A DNA stretch of 64,000 bases from the NCBI GenBank assembly GCA_918262735.1, contig CAKJYJ010000003.1, forward strand, positions 20,883-84,882, given 5' to 3'. The translations under genes and the position numbers were made by a program. The notes under the pieces are model-generated. The model had not been told where the DNA came from. It searched no databases and was given only the letters and a program-made list of their open reading frames with translations. This document shows, in pieces, positions 18,162 to 27,450 of the stretch; the first letter of the stretch is position 1; the number at the start of each line of letters is the position of its first letter. This stretch comes from Clostridiales bacterium. Its GTDB lineage: Bacteria > Bacillota > Clostridia > Christensenellales > UBA1242.

Positions 18162-18283
18162 GTCATTGGACAAATTAACACCCGATAGCATATTTGCAAA
18201 CCGTTGCCAAATGATTTTTTTTTGGTTGTTTGCTGAGCTATAAAGCATCGGGGAAGACTAAAAACAAGGAGGATAAAAATTTT
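18162..18283 (+). promoter_or_regulatory. rpsB leader RNA with attenuator-like structure
   Basis: About 120 nt of leader. One fold is a hairpin (left arm 18192-18199, right arm 18204-18212 with a bulged C) followed by nine Ts (18215-18223), i.e. an intrinsic terminator inside the leader. The competing fold pairs GCAAAC (18196-18201) with GTTTGC (18228-18233) and CCCGAT (18181-18186) with ATCGGG (18247-18252). The two are mutually exclusive, as expected of an attenuator. Autoregulation by S2 is inference. Confidence 0.62.
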
Positions 18284-19333
18284 ATGTCAGTTATTTCAAT
18301 GAAACAACTTCTAGAAGCAGGCGTACATTTTGGTCACCAAACAAGAAAATGGAACCCTAAAATGGCAAAGTACATTTTTACTGCAAGAAATGATATCCAC
18401 ATCATCAATCTAGAAGAAACATCAATTCTCGTTGACAAAGCATATGCATTTGTTAGAGACTGCGTTGTTGCAGGAAAATCTGTTCTATTTGTTGGAACAA
18501 AAAAACAAGCCCAAGAGGCAGTTAAGGAAGAAGCTGAAAGATGCGGTATGTTCTATGTGAACAATCGTTGGCTTGGTGGTTGCCTTACAAACTTTAAGAC
18601 AATTCGTAAAAGAATTGACAGGTTAAACAAATTAAACCAAATGGAAAAGGTTGGAGAATTTGACCTTCTTCCAAAGAAAGAGGTTGCAATCTTAAAGCAT
18701 GAAATGGAAAAACTTGAGGCAAACCTTGGCGGAATTAAAGAAATGAGAGAACTTCCAGGAGTTATCTTCTTGGTTGACTCTTCAAAAGAGCACATTTGCG
18801 TTAGAGAAGCAAAAACTCTTAGAATTCCAGTTGTTGGTCTTATAGACACAAACTGTGACCCAGATGGTATTGAATACGTTATTCCAGGAAATGATGATGC
18901 AATTCGTTCAGTTAAACTTGTTGCAAGTGCAATTGCAGACGCTGTTATTGAAGCAAGAGAAGGCGTTTCATTAAACAAAGATAATTCAGCAGAAGATGAA
19001 AACATTGACCTTAAAGCAGTTTTAGCAGAGGTTAAACCAACATTAAAAGAAGCTGAAGAAAAAGAAGATAAAAAGGCAAAAAAAGTAAAAAGGGTTAAAA
19101 AAGAAACCGCTGAAGCTGAAGATGCAGCAGAACCTGTAGCTCAAGAAGCAAAAGAAGAGGCTCCAGTTGCTGAAGCAAAAGAAGAAGCTCCAGTTACTGA
19201 AACTAAAGAAGAAGTTGAAGCAGTTGAAGAAAAGAAACCAGCTAGAAAACCAAGAGCAAAAAAGGCTGCAACAGAAGAGGTTAAAGCTGAAGAAGTAAAA
19301 ACCGAAGAAGTTAAAACAGAAGAAAACGCTTAA
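18284..19333 (+). CDS. rpsB: 30S ribosomal protein S2 with long acidic-basic tail
   Basis: 349 residues. Residues 1-235 are canonical S2 ([57 protein letters not shown]). The last 110 residues are a low-complexity tail of Ala, Glu, Lys and Val repeats ([28 protein letters not shown]), absent from S2 of model species. The start is ATG 18284 with AAGGAGG eleven bases upstream. It heads an rpsB-tsf operon. Confidence 0.96.
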   Translation: MSVISMKQLLEAGVHFGHQTRKWNPKMAKYIFTARNDIHIINLEETSILVDKAYAFVRDCVVAGKSVLFVGTKKQAQEAVKEEAERCGMFYVNNRWLGGCLTNFKTIRKRIDRLNKLNQMEKVGEFDLLPKKEVAILKHEMEKLEANLGGIKEMRELPGVIFLVDSSKEHICVREAKTLRIPVVGLIDTNCDPDGIEYVIPGNDDAIRSVKLVASAIADAVIEAREGVSLNKDNSAEDENIDLKAVLAEVKPTLKEAEEKEDKKAKKVKRVKKETAEAEDAAEPVAQEAKEEAPVAEAKEEAPVTETKEEVEAVEEKKPARKPRAKKAATEEVKAEEVKTEEVKTEENA

Positions 19334-19369
19334 TAATTCAAGATTTATTAAAAAGGGAGAATATAGAAT

Positions 19370-20017
19370 ATGTTTACACCACAAGATGTTGCAAAATTAA
19401 GACAAGCAACCGGCGTTGGTATGATGGATTGCAAAAAAGCATTGACCGAAACCGATGGAGATTTTGATAAAGCCGTTGTTTATTTAAGAGAAAAAGGTAT
19501 GGCAGCAGCTGCTAAAAAGGCAGATAGAATTGCAGCCGAAGGTGCTGTTGTGTCTTACATCCACGGCGGTGGAAAAATTGGAGCATTAGTTGAAGTTAAC
19601 TGTGAAACAGACTTTGTTGCAAGAGCAGATAAATTCCAAACATTATGCAAAGATATTGCAATGCAAATTGCTGCTTCAAATCCAAAGTATGTAAGACGTG
19701 AAGAAGTTCCTGCAGAAGTTATTGAACAAGAAAGAGAAATTGCAAGGCAACAAGCAATCAACGAGGGTAAAAAACCTGAATTTGCAGATAAAATTGTTAA
19801 TGGTAGAATTGAAAAATTCTACAAAGAAGTTTGTTTAATGGAACAAGAATTTATTCGTGATCCATCTAAAGATATAACACAAGTTATCAATGAGGCAATT
19901 TTGGAAATTGGTGAAAAAATAACAATTCGCCGTTTTGTTAGATATGAAATGGGCGAGGGCTTAGAAAAACGCCAAGATAACCTTGCAGAAGAAGTTGCAA
20001 AAATGATGAACAAGTAA
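19370..20017 (+). CDS. tsf: Elongation factor Ts
   Basis: 215 residues, the guanine nucleotide exchange factor for EF-Tu. It has the N-terminal UBA domain (LRQATGVGMMDCKKAL), the TDF-V exchange motif within CETDFVAR, and a shortened core. It is shorter than the roughly 290-residue Bacillus form and resembles the compact version with one dimerisation subdomain reduced. A GGGAG ribosome site precedes the ATG, 36 nt after rpsB, and a strong terminator follows. Confidence 0.96.
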   Translation: MFTPQDVAKLRQATGVGMMDCKKALTETDGDFDKAVVYLREKGMAAAAKKADRIAAEGAVVSYIHGGGKIGALVEVNCETDFVARADKFQTLCKDIAMQIAASNPKYVRREEVPAEVIEQEREIARQQAINEGKKPEFADKIVNGRIEKFYKEVCLMEQEFIRDPSKDITQVINEAILEIGEKITIRRFVRYEMGEGLEKRQDNLAEEVAKMMNK

Positions 20018-20045
20018 TATTTGTTAATCTTTTTAACATAACAAC

Positions 20046-20078
20046 AAAAAACTCACCAAGAATTTTGGTGAGTTTTTT
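20046..20078 (+). terminator. Terminator of rpsB-tsf
   Basis: ACTCACCAA/TTGGTGAGT (20051-20059 and 20065-20073) plus T-run. Confidence 0.92.
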
Positions 20079-20085
20079 GTGCAAT

Positions 20086-20122
20086 AAAAACACCCCAAAG
20101 TATTATATCTTGGGGTGTTTTT
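20086..20122 (-). terminator. Terminator of ileS
   Basis: CACCCCAA/TTGGGGTG (20091-20098 and 20110-20117) flanked by A and T runs, so it can work in both directions. Confidence 0.9.
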
Positions 20123-20128
20123 AGTTTA

Positions 20129-23100
20129 TTAATTCCTTGCAATATAAAGGTTTACTTTTTTATCGTTATATTCAAATTCATCACTGAATTCGCCAGTGGT
20201 TCCTTTTTTAACCGAAAGTGCTAGGCAATCTTTTAATATTGTGCTTTCGTTGTTCAAAATAACCTGTTCAAGAACCATGTCGCCGTCAACACAAATATTA
20301 ATTCTGTCGGTTACTTCATATCCGCTAGATTTTCTAAGTGTTTGAACTTTTGAAACAAATTCACGAACAGTTCCTTCTTCAACAAGGGCGTCGGTTAGGT
20401 GAGTGTCTAAAACGACAGCAAGTGAACCTTCGGTTGCGGAAGTGTAGTCTGTGGTTTGTTCAACAGAAATTAAAATATCGTCTTCTGTGAATTCTACCTC
20501 GGTTCCTTTTAGAGTTGTTTTGAATGTGTTTCCATTTCTAACAACAGCAACAATTTCATTTGCATTGCAATTTGCAAAGAAATTACGTATATCTCCAAGA
20601 AGAGCACCATATTTTGGCCCAAGCGTTTTAAGCTGTGGCTTAATTGAATATTTAACAAATTGTGAAAGATTTTCATTTTCAACAACTTCTTTAACATTTA
20701 ATTCATCTTTTATTTGACTAATTAATTCCTTACTTAAATCAAATGCACCATTTGCATCAGTTATATACAGTTTAGAAAGAGGTTGTCTGATTTTTATGTT
20801 GGATAAGTTTCTTGCACTTCTTCCAAGTTCGGTAAACTTGTAGCAAAGTTCCATATCATCTGTTAATTTATTATCTATATATTCTTCATTTACTTTTGGA
20901 TAATCTGTTAAATGAACACTCTTTGGTGCATCACTAAAGAAGTTTGGCACCAAGTTTTGATATATGCTTTCAGAAATAAACGGTGTGAATGGGGCAGTGA
21001 GTTTTGCAAGCTCGGTTAAAACCGTCCATAGTGTCATATATGCACTAACTTTATCGTCGGTCATACCACCAGCCCAATAACGTTTACGACAACGTCTTAC
21101 GTACCAGTTAGATAATTCATCAACAAATGCCTGTATTTTTCTTGCGGGTTCAGTGCATCTATATTCATCAATATCGGAAACAACATCTTTAACAAGTATA
21201 TTAAATTTAGAAAGCACCCATTTATCCATACAAGAAAGTTTACAATCTTTTAGTGTGTATTTACTTGGGTCAAATTTATCAATTTCGGCATATAAAACAA
21301 AGAAAGCATATGTGTTCCAAAGTGTTCCAAAGTAGTTTTTGATTGCTTCACTTGCTGTTTTTGTTGTCATTGGTTGATTAAACCATGGTTGAGTTGTGGT
21401 GTAGAAAGACCATCTAACAGCGTCTGCGCCAACCTCATTTATTATTTCCATTGGTGGACGATAGTTATTTAAGCTCTTTGAAAGCTTTGCACCATTTTCG
21501 TCAACAACCATTCCGTTAACAACAACATTTTTGAAAGGTGATTTGCCGAATAGGGCAGTTCCAAGAACAAGTTGTGTGTAGAACCAACCACGGCATTGAT
21601 CGGCACCCTCTGCAATGAAATCTGCTGGGAAGCGCCTGTTAAACTCATCAACATTTTCAAAAGGATAATGGAATTGTGCAAATGGCATTGAGCCACTGTC
21701 GTACCAACAGTCAATAACGTATGGTTCACGTTTCATAACCTCGCCACACTTTTCACACTTTATTGTAACATCATCAACGTATGGCTTATGAAGCTCTATA
21801 TCTTTTGTAAGACCTCCAAGTTTTCTTAATTCCTCACGGCTTCCAACAACGTGGTAGTGTCCGCATGAACAAGTCCAAACTGGAAGTGGAGTTCCCCAAT
21901 ATCTATCACGGGAAATATTCCAGTCTATAACATTTTCTAGCCAATTTCCCATTCTTCCATCTTTAATAGATTCTGGATGCCAATTAACCTCTTGATTATT
22001 CTTAATTAACTGTTCTTTAATTGCTGTGGTTTTAACAAACCAACCCTCACGAGCGTAATACATGAGTGGTGATTTACATCTCCAACAATGAGGGTATTCG
22101 TGTTTATGTTTTGATGCTTTTAATATTTTTCCGGCATTTATTAAATCCTTTGCAACCTGCTCGTTAACATCAAACACGTTTTTACCTGCGTAGTCGGTAC
22201 ATTCTGGCTTAAACAATCCGTCTGAACCAGCCATTGCAAGAAATGGTAAATCATATCTTGTTCCAACAAGTGCATCATCGGCACCATATGCTGGTGCAAT
22301 ATGAACAATTCCTGTTCCATCGGTTAGTGTTACGTATGTGTCGCAGGTAACAAAATATGCCTTTTCTTTAACTTCCTTTGATGCGTAGTTGAATAATGGT
22401 TCATATTTTGTACGCTCTAAATCTGTTCCAACGTATGTTTCTAAAACATTGTATTCTTCATTTTTGAAGAAACTAGGCACAAGTGCTTTTGCAAGAATGT
22501 ATTTCTCACCATTTTCTAAACATTCAATTTTAACATACTCTTCATTTGGATTAACACATAGCGCAACATTTGATGGAAGTGTCCAAGGGGTTGTTGTCCA
22601 TGCTAGGAAATATGTGTTGTCTTCATCCAATTTTTTGAATTTTGCAACAACGGTTAAGTCATTTCTTTCTTTGTAGCCCTGAGCTACTTCGTGGCTTGAT
22701 AGGGCAGTGCCACAACTAGGGCAACAAGGCAGAACTTTATACCCTTTGTATAAAAGACCTTTTTTATCTAGTTCTTTAAGGCTCCACCAAACACTTTCAA
22801 TATAGTCATCTTTATACGTTACATAGCAATCATCATCCATGTTTACAAAATAACCAACTCTATCAGAAAAGGTTTTCCAAAGGTCAACATATTTCCAAAC
22901 ATCTTTTTTACAAGCATCAACAAATTTTTCTATTCCATATTCTTCAATTTGTTGTTTTCCAGATATTCCTATTGATTTTTCAACAGAAATTTCAACTGGA
23001 AGACCGTGGGTATCCCAACCACCTTTTCTTGGAACTTCATAGCCTTGCATTAGATGGTATCTATTAAACAAATCTTTTAATGTTCTTGTTAAAACATGCC

Positions 23101-23266
23101 CGGCATGTGGTTGACCATTTGCCGTTGGTGGCCCCTCATAAAAAGAATACATTTTGCGACCCTTGTTATGACAAAGACAGGCATTTTTAACATTGTTTTC
23201 TTGCCAAAACTTAAGGACTTCTTCTTCGTTTTTGGCCAAATTTAATTCTCCTACTTTTTTATACAT
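20129..23266 (-). CDS. ileS: Isoleucyl-tRNA synthetase, type 2
   Basis: 1045 residues, class I synthetase charging tRNA-Ile in the cytoplasm. It has the HIGH-type motif HAGH after PPTANGQP, the CP1 editing domain (TTPWTLPSN), zinc-like Cys pairs inside the insertion (WTCSCGHYH, KCEKCG), WYDSGSMPFAQ and the KMSKS-type loop KLSKSLNNY. Length and the absence of the C-terminal cysteine cluster fit the eukaryote-like type 2 enzymes, which are often less sensitive to mupirocin; that property is not shown here. AAGGAG precedes the ATG, and a T-box leader with an Ile codon lies upstream. Confidence 0.96.
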   Translation of the reverse strand: MYKKVGELNLAKNEEEVLKFWQENNVKNACLCHNKGRKMYSFYEGPPTANGQPHAGHVLTRTLKDLFNRYHLMQGYEVPRKGGWDTHGLPVEISVEKSIGISGKQQIEEYGIEKFVDACKKDVWKYVDLWKTFSDRVGYFVNMDDDCYVTYKDDYIESVWWSLKELDKKGLLYKGYKVLPCCPSCGTALSSHEVAQGYKERNDLTVVAKFKKLDEDNTYFLAWTTTPWTLPSNVALCVNPNEEYVKIECLENGEKYILAKALVPSFFKNEEYNVLETYVGTDLERTKYEPLFNYASKEVKEKAYFVTCDTYVTLTDGTGIVHIAPAYGADDALVGTRYDLPFLAMAGSDGLFKPECTDYAGKNVFDVNEQVAKDLINAGKILKASKHKHEYPHCWRCKSPLMYYAREGWFVKTTAIKEQLIKNNQEVNWHPESIKDGRMGNWLENVIDWNISRDRYWGTPLPVWTCSCGHYHVVGSREELRKLGGLTKDIELHKPYVDDVTIKCEKCGEVMKREPYVIDCWYDSGSMPFAQFHYPFENVDEFNRRFPADFIAEGADQCRGWFYTQLVLGTALFGKSPFKNVVVNGMVVDENGAKLSKSLNNYRPPMEIINEVGADAVRWSFYTTTQPWFNQPMTTKTASEAIKNYFGTLWNTYAFFVLYAEIDKFDPSKYTLKDCKLSCMDKWVLSKFNILVKDVVSDIDEYRCTEPARKIQAFVDELSNWYVRRCRKRYWAGGMTDDKVSAYMTLWTVLTELAKLTAPFTPFISESIYQNLVPNFFSDAPKSVHLTDYPKVNEEYIDNKLTDDMELCYKFTELGRSARNLSNIKIRQPLSKLYITDANGAFDLSKELISQIKDELNVKEVVENENLSQFVKYSIKPQLKTLGPKYGALLGDIRNFFANCNANEIVAVVRNGNTFKTTLKGTEVEFTEDDILISVEQTTDYTSATEGSLAVVLDTHLTDALVEEGTVREFVSKVQTLRKSSGYEVTDRINICVDGDMVLEQVILNNESTILKDCLALSVKKGTTGEFSDEFEYNDKKVNLYIARN

Positions 23267-23280
23267 TTTCTTTTCTCCTT

Positions 23281-23526
23281 AAATAAAATAAAGCCCTAGC
23301 AAAAACAAGACTCTTTGCTAGAGCTATAACCACTTGTTTATGCTTGCAAGCCATCACTTGCTTCTTCTGTTACGGGAAGTCCCGGAAAAACTTAGTTGCA
23401 TATGCTTTCAGTTTATCTGCTCCAAAAGTGATAATTTTTTGTTTCACCCATTGCCTTACACCAACCGGCAACTCTCTAGTGGGGCTACATCAAAAAACCG
23501 TGTCTTTTGTTGTAACGCATTTTACG
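23281..23526 (-). promoter_or_regulatory. T-box leader of ileS
   Basis: On the minus strand: Stem I with the conserved AGAGAG and GGTG/AGGCAA segments; specifier ATC (Ile; plus-strand 23430-23432) in the context ATC-AC-TTTTGGAGC; an antiterminator bulge reading AAGTGGTTATAGC (a degenerate T-box that keeps TGGT to pair with the tRNA end); then a terminator stem GCTCTAGCAAA/TTTGCTAGGGC (23314-23324 and 23293-23303) with a T-rich tail. Uncharged tRNA-Ile should allow read-through. It fills the 328-base gap upstream of ileS. Confidence 0.85.
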
Positions 23527-23532
23527 TTGATG

Positions 23533-23561
23533 ATTATAACAAAAAAAATTTGCTTTGTAAA
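23533..23561 (-). promoter_or_regulatory. Promoter of ileS
   Basis: Minus strand TTTACA (23556-23561), 17-bp spacer, TATAAT (23533-23538) with TG one base upstream. Confidence 0.85.
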
Positions 23562-23594
23562 CAAATTTTTCTTGATTATTGTATTTTATTATAA

Positions 23595-24170
23595 TTAAAT
23601 TGACTTTGAGAAATATGATATTTCTTGGCTAGCGGAAACTTCGCCATATATTTTTGCAATTCTATTTGCTTCTTCACGTGTAAATCTTTTATTTCTTGAA
23701 AGTTCTGCACGTAAATCATTTAAGTTCTTAATATAGTTGGTTCCGTTTGCGTTTTTAACGCCTCTGTTATGTACGTCAATAAATTCTTTAATTACTTTTG
23801 CTTGTAATTTTCTTATTGTTCTGAGAGTTGGCTTAAATTCAAAACCTTGACGTTGGAAAAGAGGGAAGCTGTGGTTATAATCGTTTTTTGAATAGGTAAC
23901 GCCACCATCAATATCAACAATGTTTTGTTTGTTCCAAAGTGCCAAAATTCTTCTTAATTTCAAAACGCAATATGAAATTTCTGGTCTAGTTTTTCCATCT
24001 GCTTTTGCATTTTCAACAATTGCCGACATAACATCTTTATAATTCAATGCAAAAATCTTTTTTAATTGTTCATCTGAATACTTAATTAACATATCAAATT
24101 TTAATGCGTTAATTCTTTTTGTGTATTGATATAAAACATAATCAATCTCATTTTTAAATACTCTTCTCAT
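23595..24170 (-). CDS. Hypothetical basic protein, 191 residues
   Basis: Not recognised. A helical, Lys/Arg-rich protein; the segment with GVTYSKNDYNHSFPLFQRQG looks like the most structured part, and the C-terminus (RFTREEANRIAKIYG) resembles a helix-turn-helix-like pair, which is only an impression. The start MRRVF at 24170 is supported by AAGGAG twelve bases upstream. A longer frame to 24233 runs through the promoter and is rejected. Confidence 0.68.
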   Translation of the reverse strand: MRRVFKNEIDYVLYQYTKRINALKFDMLIKYSDEQLKKIFALNYKDVMSAIVENAKADGKTRPEISYCVLKLRRILALWNKQNIVDIDGGVTYSKNDYNHSFPLFQRQGFEFKPTLRTIRKLQAKVIKEFIDVHNRGVKNANGTNYIKNLNDLRAELSRNKRFTREEANRIAKIYGEVSASQEISYFSKSI

Positions 24171-24204
24171 AATTTTTGAAAACTCCTTATTACTTACGAG
24201 TAAT

Positions 24205-24233
24205 ATATTACTACACAACACCTCGGCTGTCAA
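24205..24233 (-). promoter_or_regulatory. Promoter of the 191-residue gene
   Basis: Minus strand TTGACA (24228-24233), 17-bp spacer, TAATAT (24205-24210). Confidence 0.85.
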
Positions 24234-24286
24234 TACTGATTTTTGAAAAAAAAACAGATTTTTTTTAACATTTTTCTACTTTTTTA

Positions 24287-24316
24287 ATAAAAAACCCGGA
24301 AGTGCTATTCCGGGTT
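24287..24316 (-). terminator. Terminator of the 250-residue gene
   Basis: AACCCGGAA/TTCCGGGTT (24293-24301 and 24308-24316), followed on the minus strand by a T-run. Confidence 0.92.
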
Positions 24317-24334
24317 GGTTTTTTGTGTTTTATA

Positions 24335-25087
24335 TTATTCTTTAACAGCATCATTTTTGCTTGCATTATTTAACAAATTGCTCAGTAATTCATTATGTAC
24401 ACTTTTTTTAATTGACATAAATTCATCAACAAAAACTTTTGGTGCAGTTACATCGGTTTTTGACATATCATTTTGGTCAACAAATAGTATTTCAGGATAC
24501 TTTGTTAAATATTCGGTTATTGTTTCTTTTGCAAGTGAGTAGAGCATATTTGAATAATTATTGCAATTATCTTTATATTCATTTTGTTTTTCATTCAAAT
24601 AGTGTTCTTTTGCATTTTGTTTTTTTAACATGTTAGTGTAGTTTTCTTTTGCACTTTCATACATTTTTAATTTTTTGTTTAACTCGCTAACTCGTTTGCT
24701 TCTAAATAAAACAATTTTTGAATGATTAATTCTGTTAAGTTTATTAAAAGTTTTTCCATATAAAGATGCATAGTTTTCATATATTTTTTTTTCTGAGTTA
24801 TATCTAGCAGAGTCAAACCCATGCACATATTCTCTAAATTCATAGTCATTTGGGTTGATGATGTCAACAACATGTGAGTAATACTTTTCAACATCAAAAC
24901 TAGTTACATCTTCATAATCTTTTATGCTGTTTTTTAGGGTTTTAATTTCTTGGTTATTCTTTACTTTATCAACATAGTTTTTAACCATTAGGCCATATTC
25001 ATCACTAAAAAGTGTGTGGTCATCAGCAACAAAGCTACCACGCATATCAAAAATTTTTTTGAAATTGTTAATATCTAAATTGTTCAT
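24335..25087 (-). CDS. Hypothetical coiled-coil protein, 250 residues
   Basis: Unrecognised. Mostly alpha-helical and charged; residues about 130-190 are a long coiled coil. No signal peptide or membrane segment. A perfect TTGACA promoter ends its -10 six bases before the ATG, so the mRNA should be leaderless. A strong terminator follows, so it is a stand-alone transcription unit. Confidence 0.7.
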   Translation of the reverse strand: MNNLDINNFKKIFDMRGSFVADDHTLFSDEYGLMVKNYVDKVKNNQEIKTLKNSIKDYEDVTSFDVEKYYSHVVDIINPNDYEFREYVHGFDSARYNSEKKIYENYASLYGKTFNKLNRINHSKIVLFRSKRVSELNKKLKMYESAKENYTNMLKKQNAKEHYLNEKQNEYKDNCNNYSNMLYSLAKETITEYLTKYPEILFVDQNDMSKTDVTAPKVFVDEFMSIKKSVHNELLSNLLNNASKNDAVKE

Positions 25088-25093
25088 AACTGT

Positions 25094-25122
25094 ATGATAA
25101 CATAATCATATTGGGTTGTCAA
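25094..25122 (-). promoter_or_regulatory. Promoter giving a leaderless start
   Basis: Minus strand TTGACA (25117-25122), 17-bp spacer, TATCAT (25094-25099), then 6 nt (ACAGTT) and the ATG at 25087. This is the cleanest example of the pattern. Confidence 0.82.
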
Positions 25123-25193
25123 GGGCAAATATTAGAAATTTCGGCAATGTAACACTAAGTAATAAGCAAATTTTTGTTAGTTTTTTAATTTAA

Positions 25194-25222
25194 TTTACAA
25201 AATTACATTATTGTGATAAAAT
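25194..25222 (+). promoter_or_regulatory. Promoter of the DUF4132-like gene
   Basis: TTTACA (25194-25199), 17-bp spacer, extended TAAAAT (25217-25222); GTGGAG (25227-25232) then precedes the ATG at 25239. Confidence 0.83.
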
Positions 25223-25238
25223 TGCTGTGGAGTAATGT

Positions 25239-27386
25239 ATGGAGATACTAAGAGATTTCAAGCAAATAAGCGATAAAGTATTAAAGATTTTTAATGTTGA
25301 TGTTTCTAATGTTCCGATTTTAGATGTTATGTCCAAAGAGGAACTTGAAGGATTGGTTAAAAACACAACGGTTGATGATAATATTCAAAATGTAAGTAAT
25401 TTGGCAGAGTTAATTTTTCAATTAAATGATTATCTTCCAGCACTTGGTAATTTTATAAAAATGTTTTTAATAACCAAGCATTATAACGGAATTATTTATT
25501 TTATGGATAAATTATTTGTTGCGCATGTGGGCACATCTAATTACGTTAGCAAAAATAAATTGTATAATCATACCGAGAGATTTTTTGATAGGTTTATTGA
25601 GGTTGCAAAATGCACAAATCTAACAGTTGAAGATGTTTTACCTTTTATGTTTTCAATTATTGAAGATAATGATAAAACGGTTATATCCGCTTGGCTTGCG
25701 CCAGCACTTGAATATATGCAAAATGTGTTTAGGGAAAATGCAGAGGATGTGAGGGCATACATTGTTAAAGATCCAAGCCATAGAATAACTTATTTTGAAC
25801 TTGGCCTTGAATTTAACACACAAAAGGCAATAATGGAAATTTTTAATCTTGAAGAGGGAACAATTGACGATAAGTTGATTGCAAGGATATTAAAACATTA
25901 TTACACCGACACAATGGCATTTTTTGATAAGAACCTAGAGAACAGCGGGGATAAAAAGTTTCACTATGTTAAAATTCTTGCAAGTATAGATAATCCAGAA
26001 GTAACTGCAAGGCTTGAAGATTTATATGAAGAAGAGCAAAATGATGAAATTAGGGCATTTATAAAAACTAGACTTGGGATTGCTGATAAAAAGAATTTAG
26101 GATATTCCCCAAAACACTTTGAAGTGATGGCAAACAAAAAGGTTGACCAGCCACAAGAACGAACATTGGGAATTCCTTTTGAAAGGGTAAATTTAAGATT
26201 CTCTGATGGAACAGAAACAAACGATGTTGTTAAAACGTATTTAATTAACATATTCAAGTCAGAAAAAGATTTGTTAAACTTGTATGGTCTTAGTGATGTT
26301 AAAACATTGTTTAATGAAGATGATTTAAGCAATTTTGCAGAGAGTATATTTTATGCTCTAAAAAGGCTTAGAGACATTAAAGAGGCAAAGTGGGCAATAA
26401 GATTTGTGAGTCTTACAATTAAGGATAATCTTACCGAAAATGTATTTGATTTTATTTCTGAGCTATATAAAGAGGGTAGGGTTAAAGAAGCAAAATACTT
26501 TATTCAATGCTTCATTTACAGCAAAAGAGAGATTGTTCTTAATTTAATTAGCAAACTTGCTTCAGAGGAACCAAAATTTGATGACGATAAAGACTATTTT
26601 ATATCACTATACTCTGATGTGTTATCAAAAAATAATTCAGATGTTTTAGATATGCTTGCTCCAAACGAGGTTTCGGAAGAAGTACTGCAGGCGCAAAAGC
26701 ATAGATTATATAATAACTTCATTGCAAATAAATCGTATGATAAGCAACAATTTAAGGCAATGTTCATTGATAAAAACGTGTTTAATAAACTTGCACAAAA
26801 CTTGGTGTTTGGAGAATATAAATCTGATGGTCTTGTTTCAGTTTTTGTTTTGGAAGGAACAGAAATAAAATATATTGCGGGAGAGCCATTAGATGATAAA
26901 GATTTAAGAATTAAAATTGTTCATACACTTGATTTAGATGATAGATTTGATAAAGTTAAAAACTATTTTGCAAACCCAACATTTCAACAATTTGATAATT
27001 CTGTTTTTGTTGTCAAGGAGAATGAAAAGACCCAAACCAAAGTTGGTAGCATGCGTGGCGTTTTGATTAATGCACTCCGCTTCATTTCAAACATGGCAAC
27101 ATTTGAGTTTAATAGAAATGTTAGTGATGACACTAGAGATGTGGCTGAACTTGTTCATGTATGTCAAGATTTGAATCTACTTGCCGAAGTGTCGTTTGAA
27201 ACACCCGTTGCTTATTACACAGCAACATCAAGCATTGGGTATGTTAGATTTTACAAACTAAATCAATGTTTGAAAAATGGAAAAGTTTACATTATCAATA
27301 AAGCGAATGCAATAGCTGTTGGTGCAGTTGAACCAAGATATTATGATTTTGTGCTTAGTGCTGTTTCAAAATCGATCAGAATGTAA
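25239..27386 (+). CDS. Large helical protein with DUF4132-like C-terminus
   Basis: 715 residues, soluble. The N-terminal 400 residues are helical with repeat-like segments (NPEVTARLEDLYEEE looks like a HEAT-type unit). The C-terminal part, about 500-700, has FNKLAQNLVFGEYKSDG, IVHTLDLDDRF and FQQFDNSVF, in the order seen in DUF4132 (MolR/YehI-like) proteins, where the pattern is LVWG...HP-L...QPF-Q. The match is weak and was made by eye. Function is unknown in that family. Ends before a bidirectional terminator. Confidence 0.62.
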   Translation: MEILRDFKQISDKVLKIFNVDVSNVPILDVMSKEELEGLVKNTTVDDNIQNVSNLAELIFQLNDYLPALGNFIKMFLITKHYNGIIYFMDKLFVAHVGTSNYVSKNKLYNHTERFFDRFIEVAKCTNLTVEDVLPFMFSIIEDNDKTVISAWLAPALEYMQNVFRENAEDVRAYIVKDPSHRITYFELGLEFNTQKAIMEIFNLEEGTIDDKLIARILKHYYTDTMAFFDKNLENSGDKKFHYVKILASIDNPEVTARLEDLYEEEQNDEIRAFIKTRLGIADKKNLGYSPKHFEVMANKKVDQPQERTLGIPFERVNLRFSDGTETNDVVKTYLINIFKSEKDLLNLYGLSDVKTLFNEDDLSNFAESIFYALKRLRDIKEAKWAIRFVSLTIKDNLTENVFDFISELYKEGRVKEAKYFIQCFIYSKREIVLNLISKLASEEPKFDDDKDYFISLYSDVLSKNNSDVLDMLAPNEVSEEVLQAQKHRLYNNFIANKSYDKQQFKAMFIDKNVFNKLAQNLVFGEYKSDGLVSVFVLEGTEIKYIAGEPLDDKDLRIKIVHTLDLDDRFDKVKNYFANPTFQQFDNSVFVVKENEKTQTKVGSMRGVLINALRFISNMATFEFNRNVSDDTRDVAELVHVCQDLNLLAEVSFETPVAYYTATSSIGYVRFYKLNQCLKNGKVYIINKANAIAVGAVEPRYYDFVLSAVSKSIRM

Positions 27387-27416
27387 ACAAATGCACAATA
27401 TTTTGCAATTGTATAT

Positions 27417-27450
27417 AAAAAAAGACAATTCGTGATGAACTGTCTTTTTT
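27417..27450. terminator. Bidirectional terminator
   Basis: AGACA/TGTCT outer arms (27423-27427 and 27441-27445) and TTC/GAA inner arms, bounded by A and T runs; between convergent genes. Confidence 0.85.

Noticed and set aside
18553..19005. 150-codon antisense frame within rpsB
   Set aside because: Shadow of a highly conserved ribosomal gene.
23334..23598. Two plus-strand frames of about 85 codons upstream of ileS
   Set aside because: They lie antisense to the T-box leader, have no ribosome site and no protein-like composition.
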